Shown piece by piece: positions 39,906 to 50,709 of a stretch of DNA of 64,000 nucleotides (its first letter is position 1; every line of letters starts with the position of its first letter). Under the pieces are notes generated by a model, which was given only the letters and a program-made list of their open reading frames with translations, made no database searches and was not told the origin of the DNA. The DNA comes from Bolinopsis microptera. Its lineage: Eukaryota; Ctenophora; Tentaculata; Lobata; Bolinopsidae. A program made the translations under genes and the position numbers. The stretch lies in the NCBI RefSeq assembly GCF_026151205.1, contig NC_087084.1, forward strand, positions 15,392,322 to 15,456,321, read 5' to 3'.

Positions 39906-42120
39906 AAAAGTATTCAATGAAATCGCAATTATGTGTAAAGAAGTAGCTCCTGTAACAAGACATCTGACCGACGCGACTATTATGTCCGCCTCAAGTTAAC
40001 ATAAAAAAAGAACATATGTCCCTGAATTGTGATATAATTTCAATACTTACACATTTCCAATTAGAGACATTATCTGACTGTTACTAGCTACTTGTGTATC
40101 GTAACATTTCCAATTTGATATATGATCTGAAGCTGACTCTACCATAGTTTATTTTTCATTTGATGTCGATAAAATTTGGACAATGTTAGTCTATAAATCA
40201 TTCAGGACATGGTCCTTCGAGCCTGCTTGCGTCGAGGGGTAAACTGAAGATTGGGTGCGTTTTTGATTGCGATAACCTGAATCCCATACCGCTCTCTATA
40301 TGCACTGTAGCTGTGAATGAGAACGACAGACTTTATACAGCATGTTATGTGGTACGCTAGCCCGATCCTGTCCTCAAATAGTCAATCACTATCGCTGGAT
40401 CGAATCTCAATTATCAAATCAGGATTAGGACAGTGGGAGCCCCTGGGAAGCTTGTGTCATGAAAACTGATCCGGCCCGCCACTAGGGGTCAGATATCACA
40501 TCACTAATTAGTGACGTATAATTAGTTATGTGATTCACATGATACATATTGAAAATAATAGGAAACACATAAATGGGCTAGAACTGGGGTAGAGTATCAC
40601 GATGTAAATTCTGTTAAACATAGCTTGAACATTACAGAATAAACATATCTTGACCTGCTCGACTCTGTAGAACCCACATAAGGGACGGATCTCTTCTTAA
40701 TGGGGGGTTCTCGTATCAAGGGATGTAACGTACTTGCCAAGGCATGTAAGGAGAGTGGAGCCGATCAGTGTTCTTAGGTCTATATACTGGAAGATAGAAG
40801 TCGCATACTATCAACAGTCATGCCTACCTCTCCTAGTTCCTAAATGGTTTTCAGAGGATTCAAGGATGTCAACAAGTGCTTGATTCTGACAGATATATCT
40901 ACCCAGGAAGAATCTGATGACAGCGTTACCTCTCCTCTGCTTGGCGTTGCCAGAAGAACAAAACTCTTAATGTCCCTGCCAACTGTTACCATCGCTCTCA
41001 CAGACAACACTCTTTGTCCAGTTTGACTTAAAAAGAAATCGGCTACCCCACTGAGACTTCGACTCCCTTACAACGCTCAAGAAGGAAGGCTGCAGAACAA
41101 CCCCAGACGCGAACTCAGAACACTGATATCAGAAGTCCTTGCCTGATTCTGTCAACAGAAGTAAAACAGACGCAACCTAATCGAAGCTACTCTTGATTTC
41201 GTCTTCCTCCAGCTGCACATCAACAAGAAGAGACGATCAATTTCCCCTATTGAAGGAAGACAGAAAAAGAGATGATAGAATAATATATTCCCCCAAAGTT
41301 ACGACCATACCTAATCCAGAGTGATATGTGGTGTATCTGGAATCATTTCGCAGTATTATTCAGGATCCAGAGCTCCCCTTCGGAGAGGTTTTAAAGAGTT
41401 TTCAAAGAGGTTTCAAAACCCGAGTGAATCCCCCAAGCCCTCTGTTCAAGAATATTTTCGTGCTATTAAGAACATCAGGTTAGTTACAGATTATCACTGG
41501 ATCGCTTGCTGTTGGAGAAGACTCCGTCCAAAAATAAGAGGATTTCCAGCAGATATTCTGTACACCCTTTCTTCTACACGGCATACCCAACACGATAGAG
41601 AATTGTTCGCTTTGCGAAATACTTTAGTAATTATATGAGTAAATTTGTTGGTATTCTTAAGTATTATAACATTAATCGATTTATAAACATTTTAAAACAA
41701 TTTTATAACCAACCAATACATTGTCTCAAATTTAAAACATGTTCACATCTTTAATTTATAGCTTTTGATGTACAGAGTTTGATCATATGAACTCAACCCC
41801 AGATCTAGCCCATTCAGCTCAATTATATTCAATCCATGGGATCAAATCACTAATATAGTACGAGCACAAGCTTCAGCATGCAGTTACGTACTTGATGACG
41901 TATATGGTATTCATATCACTTCTGACCAAGTCTGGGCATGCCGTGGAGCAACGTCCCGAGATTAAACCCGTGAGCTTGTGAAATACGAATTGATCCGAAA
42001 TTACTATTGTGATCCGAATGTCGGACAGATCGCCAAAAATTACTTCTGGTCCGAAACCGGCTAATGCGGCAGTCGGATGATCATTAGCTACTAAATACAT
42101 TCAGAAAAAAGCATTAATCC
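39905..42120. other. Unassigned sequence beyond the last pairable part of the right arm
   Basis: ORFs of 60 (40,844-41,026) and 105 codons (41,321-41,638) have no family I recognise. The second contains SVQEYFRAIKNIRLVTDYHW. 'tcactaattagtgacgtata' forms a small inverted repeat at about 40,500-40,520. The mirror partner would lie left of the window, so whether this is still the noisy arm cannot be decided here. Confidence 0.4.
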
Positions 42121-43150
42121 TGTAATACAGTTATATACCATATACAGTTAACTATAACTGAACAAAAATTAACGAGATCATATTCGTATTTCCCAATCTC
42201 CACCGGGTAATGTTGGGGGGCTGCTGGAGACTACGAAAGTAAAATACGGAACAAAATCCTGAGATGTTACAGCAAAGTGAGATAACTTATAGCTGTAAGT
42301 ACTGGAAAATATATACTGAATCTCAAAATAGCTCTTACTTTTGACCATGGCGTTTCCTTAGTATTTAAATAATCCTAATCTGGTTTGGTACAATTGTACC
42401 CTTATCATAATGAGATTAACCATTTCACAAAGTTGCTCAATACGTTGCGAGATGAAAAATCAATTTTCCAATGAATCACTTTCATTTTTCCATTTTACCA
42501 GTAAGTACGACATGTAAGATGACAAGTAAATACCCGTCTTTAGCTCTGATAAGTCGAACAATCCCAGAAACGTTTCCGCATTCAGAAGCTCAAAACCAGA
42601 CCACCCCCAACATGTCGGCAGTAATCTAGATAGCCGACCCCTGTCCGCGACAACTAGGTCCCACGGACAACTGTCCACGAGACACCAGACCACGCACACC
42701 TGCTACCAATCATGTATCACTGAAACCCATAAAAAAAATTATAGAAATTCAGATTTGGCCATTCTGTGAGGCATGTTTTTTGGAGGAAGATTTTCCGGCC
42801 AATTTTTCTCAAAGAAAAAATGGTTATGAGATTAAATCAACCCCCGGGAAGAAAAATATGAGTGTCAACTTAGCTTCTTATGAGATAAAAACTGGAATAA
42901 AGTGTGTTTTGTGATTTTGAGAGACCTTTCTTTTTTTTGGCCATTCTGTGAGGCATATACCCGTAGATCTATATTGCAATGTAGATAATGTCAGATCTGC
43001 GGTACTAAAATCAAAAGAGAAATCAGTTTTCAAACCAAAAAGTATCAAAACCTGTTAATATAATGAGGAGGTTACACAGTTCTCAAAATAATTACCATAT
43101 TTATTATTCAATAATAACTAATTAACTAATTAACTAATTAACTAATTGTG
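42120..43150. other. Non-coding stretch upstream of the first CUL3 exon
   Basis: No cullin-like codons are found, although the preceding CUL3 exon would be expected here given the short introns. A 21-base direct repeat, 'ttggccattctgtgaggcat' plus one T, lies at 42,754-42,774 and 42,936-42,956. A microsatellite of unit AATTAACT is at 43,116-43,147, just before the splice acceptor. Confidence 0.5.
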
Positions 43151-43155
43151 CTCAG

Positions 43156-46100
43156 GATACATAAGAGAGTGTGGTAAGACACTGGTGGATTCCGAGGGAG
43201 ATATCAATAACACAGTAACGTACGTACAGAGCTTACTAGATCTGAAGGAGAGGTTTGATCAGTTCCTCAAAAACTCGTTCGGTAACGATCACACCTTCAA
43301 GCAGGCCATCTGCTCGGTTAGTCCAATTTATTGATCAATTTAACGATTTGTTAATAATTTGAGTAATTTATGTGTCTACATTTTGACACAGTGTCAGACA
43401 TTTGAAATGTAACTCTTTAAAGAAGAAAAATGTTCGTAATAAACCTTTCCCAGGAATTCGAGCATTTCCTGAACCTGAACCCTAAATCTCCAGAATACTT
43501 ATCACTATTTATTGACGATAAATTAAAGAAAGGAACTAAAGGGGTGAGTCTTAGAAACTTAATTCAATTAATTTAATTTAATTTAATTAAAAAATGTAAT
43601 TAAACTAAATCTCGAATAAGAAAACTGCACTTGTGTGGTTTTAAAATGCTGTATCTAATTAATTGTCTCCTGTATAATTGTTTCCTATAAAATTAATTAA
43701 CTTAATCCCGTTTTCAGTTGTCAGAGCAAGATATTGAGAGGGTGTTGTTCCTATAAAATTAATTAACTTAATCCCGTTTTCAGTTGTCAGAGCAAGATAT
43801 CGAGAGGGTGTTGTTTCCTATAAAATTAATTAACTTAATCCCGTTTTCAGTTGTCAGAGCAAGATATCGAGAGGGTGTTGTTAATTAACTTAATCCCGTT
43901 TTCAGTTGTCAGAGCAAGATATCGAGAGGGTGTTGGACCAGAGTATAGTTTTTGTTTAAATTCCTCGTTGACAAGGACGTGGTTCGAGAGGTGGGTAAAA
44001 TACTGGGGGGGGGGGGGGGGGGCCAACCATATTAAAGTATATTAAAGTATATCCCCGGGTCAAAATCGGAAAAAATCCTACATTTTAATATACTTTAATA
44101 TACCTACAATTAGAAGATTTATATTCTTCGTTAAGATTTACATGATGAACTATATTTTTCACTCAGATTCGCAAGATAAGCCTGTTTTAGGACTAGTACA
44201 TGAATTTCCGTCCAGATTGGTCAAAAATTGGCTGAGCTATGAGCTTTAAAAAATATGCCCATATTTGGACATACGCTTTTGCCCAAATTCGCTTTTGCCC
44301 AAATTCGATAAAATTTCAATATTTTTTAATGAGACTAACTCTATGTGAAAGATATAACTCAGTGTTTGTTGAATATAGTGGATACTAAGTAAAAAGACCT
44401 CCATGAACAAAATTGGGAAAATTGCACATAATATCTCGGTTCGGAATACCAGCCAAAATGACTTCATTAAAATTGAAATAACTCCATCAGTTTTTCAATA
44501 TTTTTTCAAGAACTTTTTGGAATCGATAAAGAATTGCATTTCAAGCTTATTTTGGGCAACAATTTTTGATGTAGGCCTCCAAGGAGATAGGGATATATTA
44601 AAGTATATTAAAGTATATTAAAGTATATTAAAGTATATCCCCGGGTCAAAATCGGGAAAAATCCTACATTTTAATATACTTTAATATGGTTGGCCCCCCC
44701 CCCCCCCCCCCCCCCAATACTACTAAATAATCCATTAATAAACTAATTTATCACTTAGTTCAGTCAACTGGGGTTCAGTAACCTGATCGTGAAGATAAAG
44801 TTATTTTACGCTCTAATTGATTAAATTACATTAATTAACATAACTAAAAAGACATTAAAGATAAATTAACATAACTAAAAAGACATTAAAGGTGATAACA
44901 AGGCCCTTAATCTCAGGTATTACAAACAACACTTAGCAAAACGTCTGCTCAATCACCGCTCCGTTTCTGACGATGCTGAAAAGAATATGATATCAAAACT
45001 GAAGGTAATTATGTTATACCATTATACAACTGTCAAGTGTCACTTGCCCTTCACAAAATGTTACTTGAATGTGGCAACTTAAAATGTGAACAATTTCACT
45101 CCTAAAATCACCCGCGCGCTCAATACAACATGTAATTAACTAATTTTAATACATTGCTCAATTATCAAGTTGAAGGATTACTCCTGTGAAGGATTACTCC
45201 TGTGTAAGCTATTAATTAATTGATTAATTAATTAATTAATTAATTAAGCTACAAACCTCCAGACGGAGTGTGGTTGCCAGTTCACGTGTAAACTGGAGGG
45301 AATGTTTAAGGACATGAGCATCTCTAACTCTGTCAATGAGAAGTTCAGGGAAGTCACTAAAGACATGCCTCCCCTCTCTATTGATCTTAATGTCAGGGTT
45401 CTCACTACTGGTGAGACTGCTAATTGGCTTATTAATTAATTCGTCGTTTAATTTAGAAAATTTGATCATCACGTAATGTTTTAGATTTACCAATACAAGA
45501 AATTCCCGAACTTCTTTAATTGTGTTGTCTCACAAAGTAATAATGTTAACCAGTTCTGGATAAAATATCAAAAAGCTGAATAATAATCTCCGAATTTAAA
45601 CCATTATTTTATTTCCCAGGTTACTGGCCTATCTCCCCGTGGTGTGACGTCATAACACGTGGTGTGATGTCATAACACGTGGTGTGACGTCATAACACGT
45701 GGTGACTATTAAACCATCATTTTATTTCCCAGGTTACTGGCCTATCTCCCCCTGCAAGGTCACATCAAAACTTCCCAAAGAAGCTGAAATAGCGTTTGAG
45801 CGTTTCAAGACCTTCTACCTAAAGGACCACAGCGGCAGACAGTTAAACTTGCAGCCTCACTTGGGACAGGCTGATATTAATGCGATATTCTATCAGAAGA
45901 AGGACGATGTAGTGTCTCCTAAACGTCACATTTTACAGGTCAGTTACCTAGCAACCTAGTTTCCTAGCAACCTAGCAAGTTTGCTAGCTTTAGTTTGCTC
46001 GTAGCCCCGCTAATTCTATGTATAATATGATAGTAGTGCACCCCCCCCCCCCCCCCCCCCCCTCTAATAGCATCTAAAGCTGAAGACCGAGTAACCACGT

Positions 46101-48106
46101 TACCATGTTGTCCAATATTTCCTCTCGATCTCATGTAAAATAACCAAAAACGATCTGTTCTATGATATTTGCAACATTCCGTTCGATATCTGAATCTAAT
46201 TATGTAATTATATAATTATGTAATTATGTAATTATCTCAGGTGTCAACATATCAGATGTGTATTCTAATGTTGTTCAACAGACAACAGTCCTATACGTAC
46301 AAGGACATAGAAACAGAGTCAAACATCCCAGAAAAGGTTAGATCATTGTAGATTATTGTAGTTTATTGTAGATTATTGTAGATTATTATAGATTATTGTA
46401 GATCATTGTATTGTAGATTATTGTAGATTATTGTAGTTTATTGTAGATTATTGTAGATTATTGTAGATTATTGTAGATAACTTAACATTTGTATGTTGAT
46501 ATCATAATTCTGAAGTTATGATTTCTATAAGTATAATTCGATCGTCACAAGGTTATGTGTCAAAGTGTGACGTCACGTGTCAAAGTGTGACGTCACGTGT
46601 CAAAGTGTGACGTCACGTGTTAAAGTGTGACGTCACGTGTTAAAGTGTGACGTCACACGTTGAACTGTCCTCATTTCAGGAGTTGAAGCGAGCCCTCCTC
46701 TCTCTTGCAGTAGGAAGAATACAGCAGCGAGTTTTACAGAAGAACCCTAAAACGAAGGAGATTGCTTCTACAGACGAGTTTACTATAAACGATCAGTTCT
46801 CCTCGAAACTCATTCGCGTCAAGATTCAAACTGGTATTTTCCTTTTCTTATTGTATTTGTCAAATCTCACATCCTTATTTGTACAATTACCGTGATGTAA
46901 ATCTCCTTATTACGAATTCCAGAACGGTAACAGAAACTTCAGCTCGACTAATATAATATATATATATATATATATTAGATTTAACTCATTATATATATAT
47001 ATATAATAGAATAATCTAGTGATAATAAACTCATGAAACTGTAAATGACGGCTAAACGTTTCAGCGATAGCGTCTAAATCGGAGACAGACCCTGAGCGCC
47101 AGGAGACGAGGCAGCGGGTGGATGATGACAGAAAACACGAGATAGAGGCCGCGATAGTGAGGATAATGAAGGCGAGGAAGGAACAGGAGCACAACGTGCT
47201 CATAGCTGAGGTAAGATAGCTGAGGTTTTGAGGTTTGGATAACATAATGTTCTGGCAGCTAAGGTTAGTACTTAGTATATAGGAACTGTGACGAGGGCCA
47301 GGGAGAGTGTAACGTCACGTGAGAGGGTGTGTGACGTCACGTGGTGTGTGACGTCACGGGGTATGTGACGTCACGTGAGAGGGTGTGTGACGTCACGTGA
47401 GAGGGTGTGTGACGTCACGTGAGAGGGTGTGTGACGTCACGTAACAGAGAGTGTGTGACGTCACGTGAGAGGGTGTGTGACGTCACGTGGGAGGGTGTGT
47501 GACGTCACGTGAGAGGGTGTGTGACGTCACGTGAGAGGGTGTGTGACGTCACGTGAGAGGGTGTGTGACGTCACGTGAGAGGGTGTGTGACGTCACGTGA
47601 GAGGGTGTGTGACGTCACGTGAGAGGGTGTGTGACGTCACGTGAGAGGGTGTGTGGCGTCACGTGAGAGAGGGTGTGTGACGTCACGTGAGAGAGGGTGT
47701 GTGACGTCACGTGAGAGGGTGAGTGACGTCACGTGAGAGGGTGTGTGGCGTCACGTGAGAGGGTGTGTGACGTCACTCATGTGATCTTCTAACACTGATA
47801 TATCCTCAGGTTACTGGTTTACTGAAGTCCCGCTTCATGCCCTCCCCATCTGCTATCAAGAAGCGAATAGAGAGCCTCATCGAGCGAGAATATCTCGTCA
47901 GATCGCCCAACGACAGGTTTGGTTTTGTGATTAGTTCAATGCAAATCTTACACCTCTGGTTACCATGGTTACAACCTCTCAATAGACAAATATAGCAGGC
48001 TCGTCATTCACTCACATGAAAATAATTACAACGAATAATTTATTTCTTCTAGCACCGCCTTATCTAACTGTTAAATTTCAGGAAAGTATACATGTATCTA
48101 GCTTGA
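43156..48106 (+). CDS. CUL3: Cullin-3, C-terminal 433 residues, 11 exons, 5' end missing
   Basis: Cullin-3 is the scaffold of BTB-adaptor E3 ubiquitin ligases. Its C-terminal half binds RBX1 and is neddylated. Exons: 43156-43316, 43454-43543, 43906-43990, 44917-45004, 45263-45410, 45733-45938, 46241-46336, 46680-46833, 47065-47210, 47810-47916, 48082-48106, all with AG/GT borders. Recognised stretches include [79 protein letters not shown] and [13 protein letters not shown], ending KVYMYLA. The neddylation lysine in IVRIMKARK is codon 47,169-47,171. Phases agree across all exons except the third, which has two extra bases (T-run 43,949-43,953, and GG at about 43,966). Human CUL3 has 768 residues; about 345 N-terminal codons, which bind BTB adaptors, are not found upstream. 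Either assembly error or a damaged copy. Confidence 0.95.
43680..43935 (+). repeat. Splice acceptor plus exon start of CUL3 repeated four times
   Basis: A unit of about 66 bases ('attaattaacttaatcccg', 'ttttcag', then the exon start 'ttgtcagagcaagat..gtgttg') occurs four times in a row. The last copy is shortened at its 5' side, and it alone continues into the rest of the exon. Each copy holds a complete polypyrimidine-AG acceptor. The first copy differs by one base (atattg for atatcg). Confidence 0.95.
44005..44715. mobile_element. MITE with poly-G/poly-C termini in a CUL3 intron
   Basis: The 711-base element starts with 18 G then CCAACCATATTAAAGTATAT, and ends with the reverse complement of that followed by 22 C. 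It is flanked by the direct repeat AATACT (43,999-44,004 and 44,716-44,721), a likely 6-bp target-site duplication. Inside each end is a run of 'attaaagtat' repeats and a 'ccccgggtcaaaatcgg' block in the same orientation. There is no transposase ORF; the longest frames (72-73 codons) are unrelated to any family. It is probably a non-autonomous DNA transposon. The superfamily is not assigned. Confidence 0.8.
45597..45751 (+). repeat. Duplicated CUL3 acceptor flanking a 20-bp minisatellite
   Basis: A 42-base segment with acceptor and the first 19 exon bases ('ttttatttcccag' then 'gttactggcctatctcccc') occurs at 45,597-45,638 and 45,710-45,751, differing at one base. Between them lie three copies of GTGGTGTGACGTCATAACAC. 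The second copy is the functional one, because reading continues from it. Confidence 0.95.
46041..46062. repeat. Poly-C run in a CUL3 intron
   Basis: About 22 consecutive C. Unlike the run at 44,694-44,715 it is not next to a TIR, so it does not mark a second copy of the G/C-ended MITE. Confidence 0.9.
46340..46480 (+). repeat. 10-bp minisatellite starting at a CUL3 splice donor
   Basis: About 14 copies of TAGATTATTG (variants TAGTTTATTG, TAGATCATTG) begin two bases inside the intron, directly after the donor GTTAGATCATTG. Confidence 0.9.
46551..46665 (+). repeat. 20-bp minisatellite with TGACGTCA core before a CUL3 acceptor
   Basis: Five copies of GTCAAAGTGTGACGTCACGT (later copies with 'gttaaag') end 14 bases before the acceptor of the exon at 46,680. 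Each unit holds the palindrome TGACGTCA overlapping CACGTG. Confidence 0.95.
46950..47003. repeat. (AT)n tracts in a CUL3 intron
   Basis: Two (TA)n runs separated by about 19 bases. They form a near-perfect inverted repeat. Confidence 0.9.
47305..47776 (+). repeat. 22-bp minisatellite with TGACGTCACGTG, about 22 copies, in a CUL3 intron
   Basis: The unit is GTGAGAGGGTGT followed by GTGACGTCAC. The palindrome TGACGTCA overlaps the E-box CACGTG in nearly every copy. Two copies have GGCGTCAC, two have an extra GA, and the array ends 33 bases before the acceptor at 47,810. It fills most of a 599-base intron. Confidence 0.97.
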
Positions 48107-48175
48107 AGTGGCTCTAACTTTGTCGTACAAAAAGAACAGTTTTCTTTCGCCAGCGATCTCTCAGTTTGCCTGGAG

Positions 48176-48181
48176 AATAAA
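48176..48181 (+). promoter_or_regulatory. Probable CUL3 poly(A) signal
   Basis: AATAAA lies 70 bases after the CUL3 stop codon. It is the first canonical signal downstream. Cleavage site not determinable. Confidence 0.6.
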
Positions 48182-48189
48182 TGTTTCAA

Positions 48190-49090
48190 CTTTGATGGAC
48201 CAATCAGCTAATTGCTAATTAGCTAATTGCTAATCAGTTAATTGCCCAATTAGCTGAAAGATGGCCAGAGATTATAGTCTAGGATTTCGTGTAAACAGGT
48301 CGACAATACTGTGAATGTTATATTAATTGATTACTATCAATTATTGTAAATTGGTATTAATTAGTTGGTACGATTATATATTTGAGATGTGTGAAAGTGA
48401 AGAGCTTTTATTGAGAAAGAAAAGATTAAAACTATTATAGATTTGAAATTCCGAGGTTGCACTTTCATTGTTGAGGCGCGCTTTCGTTGCACGTGCAATT
48501 GTGTAAAGCACACTTACGCCGCGCATCGACTACATGGGGTGTTACCGTGACAACTGCGCAACATCTCGGTTGTAGAGGGTTTACTGTCAGATAATATTTC
48601 TTTAGAGAGGAGAGATAATATTTAGGTTATAGTAATTTGTGGTTAAAGTTTACGGGTTATTTTTGAAAATGATAAGCTGTACTTTGAACTGTAAATACGT
48701 TTAGTTTTCGCTGGTTACATCTTGTTGAGGAGAATTTGAGTTTATTTCCCGTTTTAAACTTGATAGTGACATGACGAGCAGTGGGAAAACAATTTGTCAT
48801 GACGTCACACCACGTGTCATGACGAGAAGAGAACAATTTGGCGGCGACTTTTTATATATCGTGTTTATATTTAAGTAACGACTTTAACAGAAACACTCCT
48901 AGTGTCACAAAATCTAGTTTAGAACCTACGACAATCACACCACGTGTCATGACGTCACGCCACGCGTCATGACGTCACACCACGTGACAATTGTCGTTTT
49001 TTGTGTACCGTATGGACATTGGACATGTTGAGCATGGAAACGTTTCTTGCAAACTTTTATGATGTAATTTGTAAATAACTATAATGATAC
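48190..49090. other. CUL3 3' flank with TGACGTCA/CACGTG motif cluster
   Basis: At 48,800-48,990 the block 'catgacgtcacaccacgtgt' or its variants occurs about four times, scattered and not in tandem. It is the reverse complement of the core of the 45,640-45,704 minisatellite unit. A run of 'ctaattgctaattag' repeats lies at 48,205-48,255. No gene is seen. Confidence 0.7.
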
Positions 49091-49108
49091 TTGTTCATCA
49101 ACAAACTG

Positions 49109-49114
49109 TTTATT
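49109..49114 (-). promoter_or_regulatory. Probable poly(A) signal of the 159-codon gene
   Basis: AATAAA on the minus strand lies about 325 bases after the stop at 49,438. It would give a 3' UTR converging on CUL3. Confidence 0.5.
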
Positions 49115-49295
49115 TAATAAGAAAAGCAGGATACAGAAGTTGCTTTCATCCCAACCACCAATTCTTAATCATTATCTTACAATGAAACTCATGTCTACAT
49201 TTGAAAAATCTACACAAATATGGACAATCTAAATGTTATTGTTGGCCTAATAGCTGACAGAATGTATATAGAAAGAAAAACTTGTTTTTGTCGCC

Positions 49296-49323
49296 AACAT
49301 GTAGCCCATGTTGGCTACATGTT
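49296..49323. repeat. Perfect 11-bp hairpin
   Basis: AACATGTAGCC and GGCTACATGTT separated by CATGTT, in the presumed 3' UTR of the minus-strand gene. Confidence 0.8.
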
Positions 49324-49437
49324 AATGATAGTTACCATGGTTACAGTTACTGATGGCGACTATTAGTTTTGAGTAATATGTTGTCCGCACTTAGCTTTTA
49401 AAACTAGGATGTCTGTCAAATCACTAAGATCGATTCC

Positions 49438-49917
49438 TTATCCGCTGTATTTTCGGATGGCTGCTTTGCAGTACTTGATTCCCTGTGTTCCTTCGAAAGA
49501 GCTGGTCAATCGAGCGTTGTAATGGTTACCTGGGGACCTCAGGCTATCATGTTCATAAACATCGAATAGAGATTCGGCGGAATGACAGGCTGAGCGCGGC
49601 CCAGTAATGTAATGGATGATGTGACCAGTGCTGTCGCAAATCCCGTAGGCATTGGTAGGTGTATCCTTCTTCTGACCGTACTGTCTTGTAGCTTCTTTGA
49701 GTTTGTTCACCTTGAAGTCCACTACCAGACCCCCAGCCCCGTTGTTACCGCTCCCCCAATAGTTGGACCGGTAGATGATGTAGTAGGGACCGAAGTATTT
49801 GCCGTCATCTGGCTCTATGCCATGGTAATCCTTGTTCAGTTCCACACCTATGTCTTTGAAGATTGATTTCACTTCATTGATCATGTCTGCGTCTACCGTC
49901 ACACTTGGTCCTGACAT
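49438..49917 (-). CDS. 159-residue single-exon protein of unknown function
   Basis: An open frame of 159 codons starts with MSGPSVTVDA and ends KAAIRKYSG. It has an acidic and polar N-terminal third (INEVKSIFKDIGVELNK), then an aromatic, glycine-rich core (YFGPYYIIYRSNYWGSGNNG at residues 41-60, AGGLVVDFKV at 61-70). The C-terminal part has Cys at 94, 111 and 150. There is no signal peptide or membrane segment. I do not recognise the family. In its favour as a real gene: length in AT-rich DNA, protein-like composition, and a downstream poly(A) signal at 49,109-49,114. Part of it (49,526-49,608) is duplicated at 50,123-50,206. It may be a retrocopy or a lineage-specific intronless gene. Confidence 0.65.
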   Translation of the reverse strand: MSGPSVTVDADMINEVKSIFKDIGVELNKDYHGIEPDDGKYFGPYYIIYRSNYWGSGNNGAGGLVVDFKVNKLKEATRQYGQKKDTPTNAYGICDSTGHIIHYITGPRSACHSAESLFDVYEHDSLRSPGNHYNARLTSSFEGTQGIKYCKAAIRKYSG

Positions 49918-50122
49918 GACTTGTCTTCCTTGAAATTATGTCATTTTTTAGATTTATCAGTGCACTCAAAGACCTCCGATATTTCGTATAAAGTTATTAA
50001 GTCAATTGCTCTTAATAATAATAAAAATAGCCACGTTTTCATTCTTTAGTATTAACAAGTAAAGTGGAAAAGTCATTGTAAGCGCTGTAAAAGTAATTTT
50101 ACAAATCTAAAATGTACAAAGC

Positions 50123-50206
50123 TTACCTGGGGACCTCATATCAGGCTATCATGTTCATAAACAATAGAGATTCGGCGGAATGACAGGCTGAGCGCGGCCC
50201 AGTAAT
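50123..50206 (-). pseudogene. Duplicated fragment of the 159-codon gene
   Basis: Matches 49,526-49,608 in the same orientation, with a 5-base insertion ('atatc') and a 4-base deletion (loss of 'tcga'). It lies about 200 bases 5' of the gene start. On the minus strand the copy ends CCAG|GTAAGC, so one or two base changes turned the coding sequence into a consensus-like splice donor. Confidence 0.9.
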
Positions 50207-50709
50207 ACAAAGCCAGAAAGAGAGAGAGACACATGCACACACACAATAACTACCAACAGTACTGAACAAATGAGGATCGCAACAGAACAGACATCAACAA
50301 ACAACATTCAACACCTTATTGTATTTAAATTAATAAATATTGATTGATTGAGGAGCACTACCCAGAGGCATTACTCGGCACTAACGCCTTAAAATCTTTA
50401 ATTACAATCAAATATAAATATATGCACACAATGTATAAAATATGAATAATGTATAAAATATGATTACGCTATTAGCAAATTTGAATAGTACTACTATTAA
50501 GAATTTCTAAATAACTCTTATCTCTTGACATAAATTTAGAACAGCGACACAGGGTCTGAAGAATGCGCGGTGATATTTTTGTTTTGTAAATGACAGTGAA
50601 ATTGCGCGGTAGCGATAGCATTGTAGAAAATGCTCGAAGATAGTCATATTTCGTTATGAGGTTAAAGTTTTGTTGCTCGTTATTATCAACGTATGTTGTA
50701 CCAAATTAT

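Noticed and set aside
46041-46062. Poly-C run as the end of a second G/C-terminated MITE
   Set aside because: No CCAACCATATTAAAG-type sequence adjoins it and there is no partner end nearby.
46910-47245. 111-codon minus-strand ORF across CUL3 exon 9
   Set aside because: Shadow of the CUL3 exon and an (AT)n tract; the plus-strand cullin frame explains the region.
49612-49866. 84-codon plus-strand ORF inside the 159-codon gene
   Set aside because: Antisense shadow of the longer minus-strand frame, with no domain or start context.
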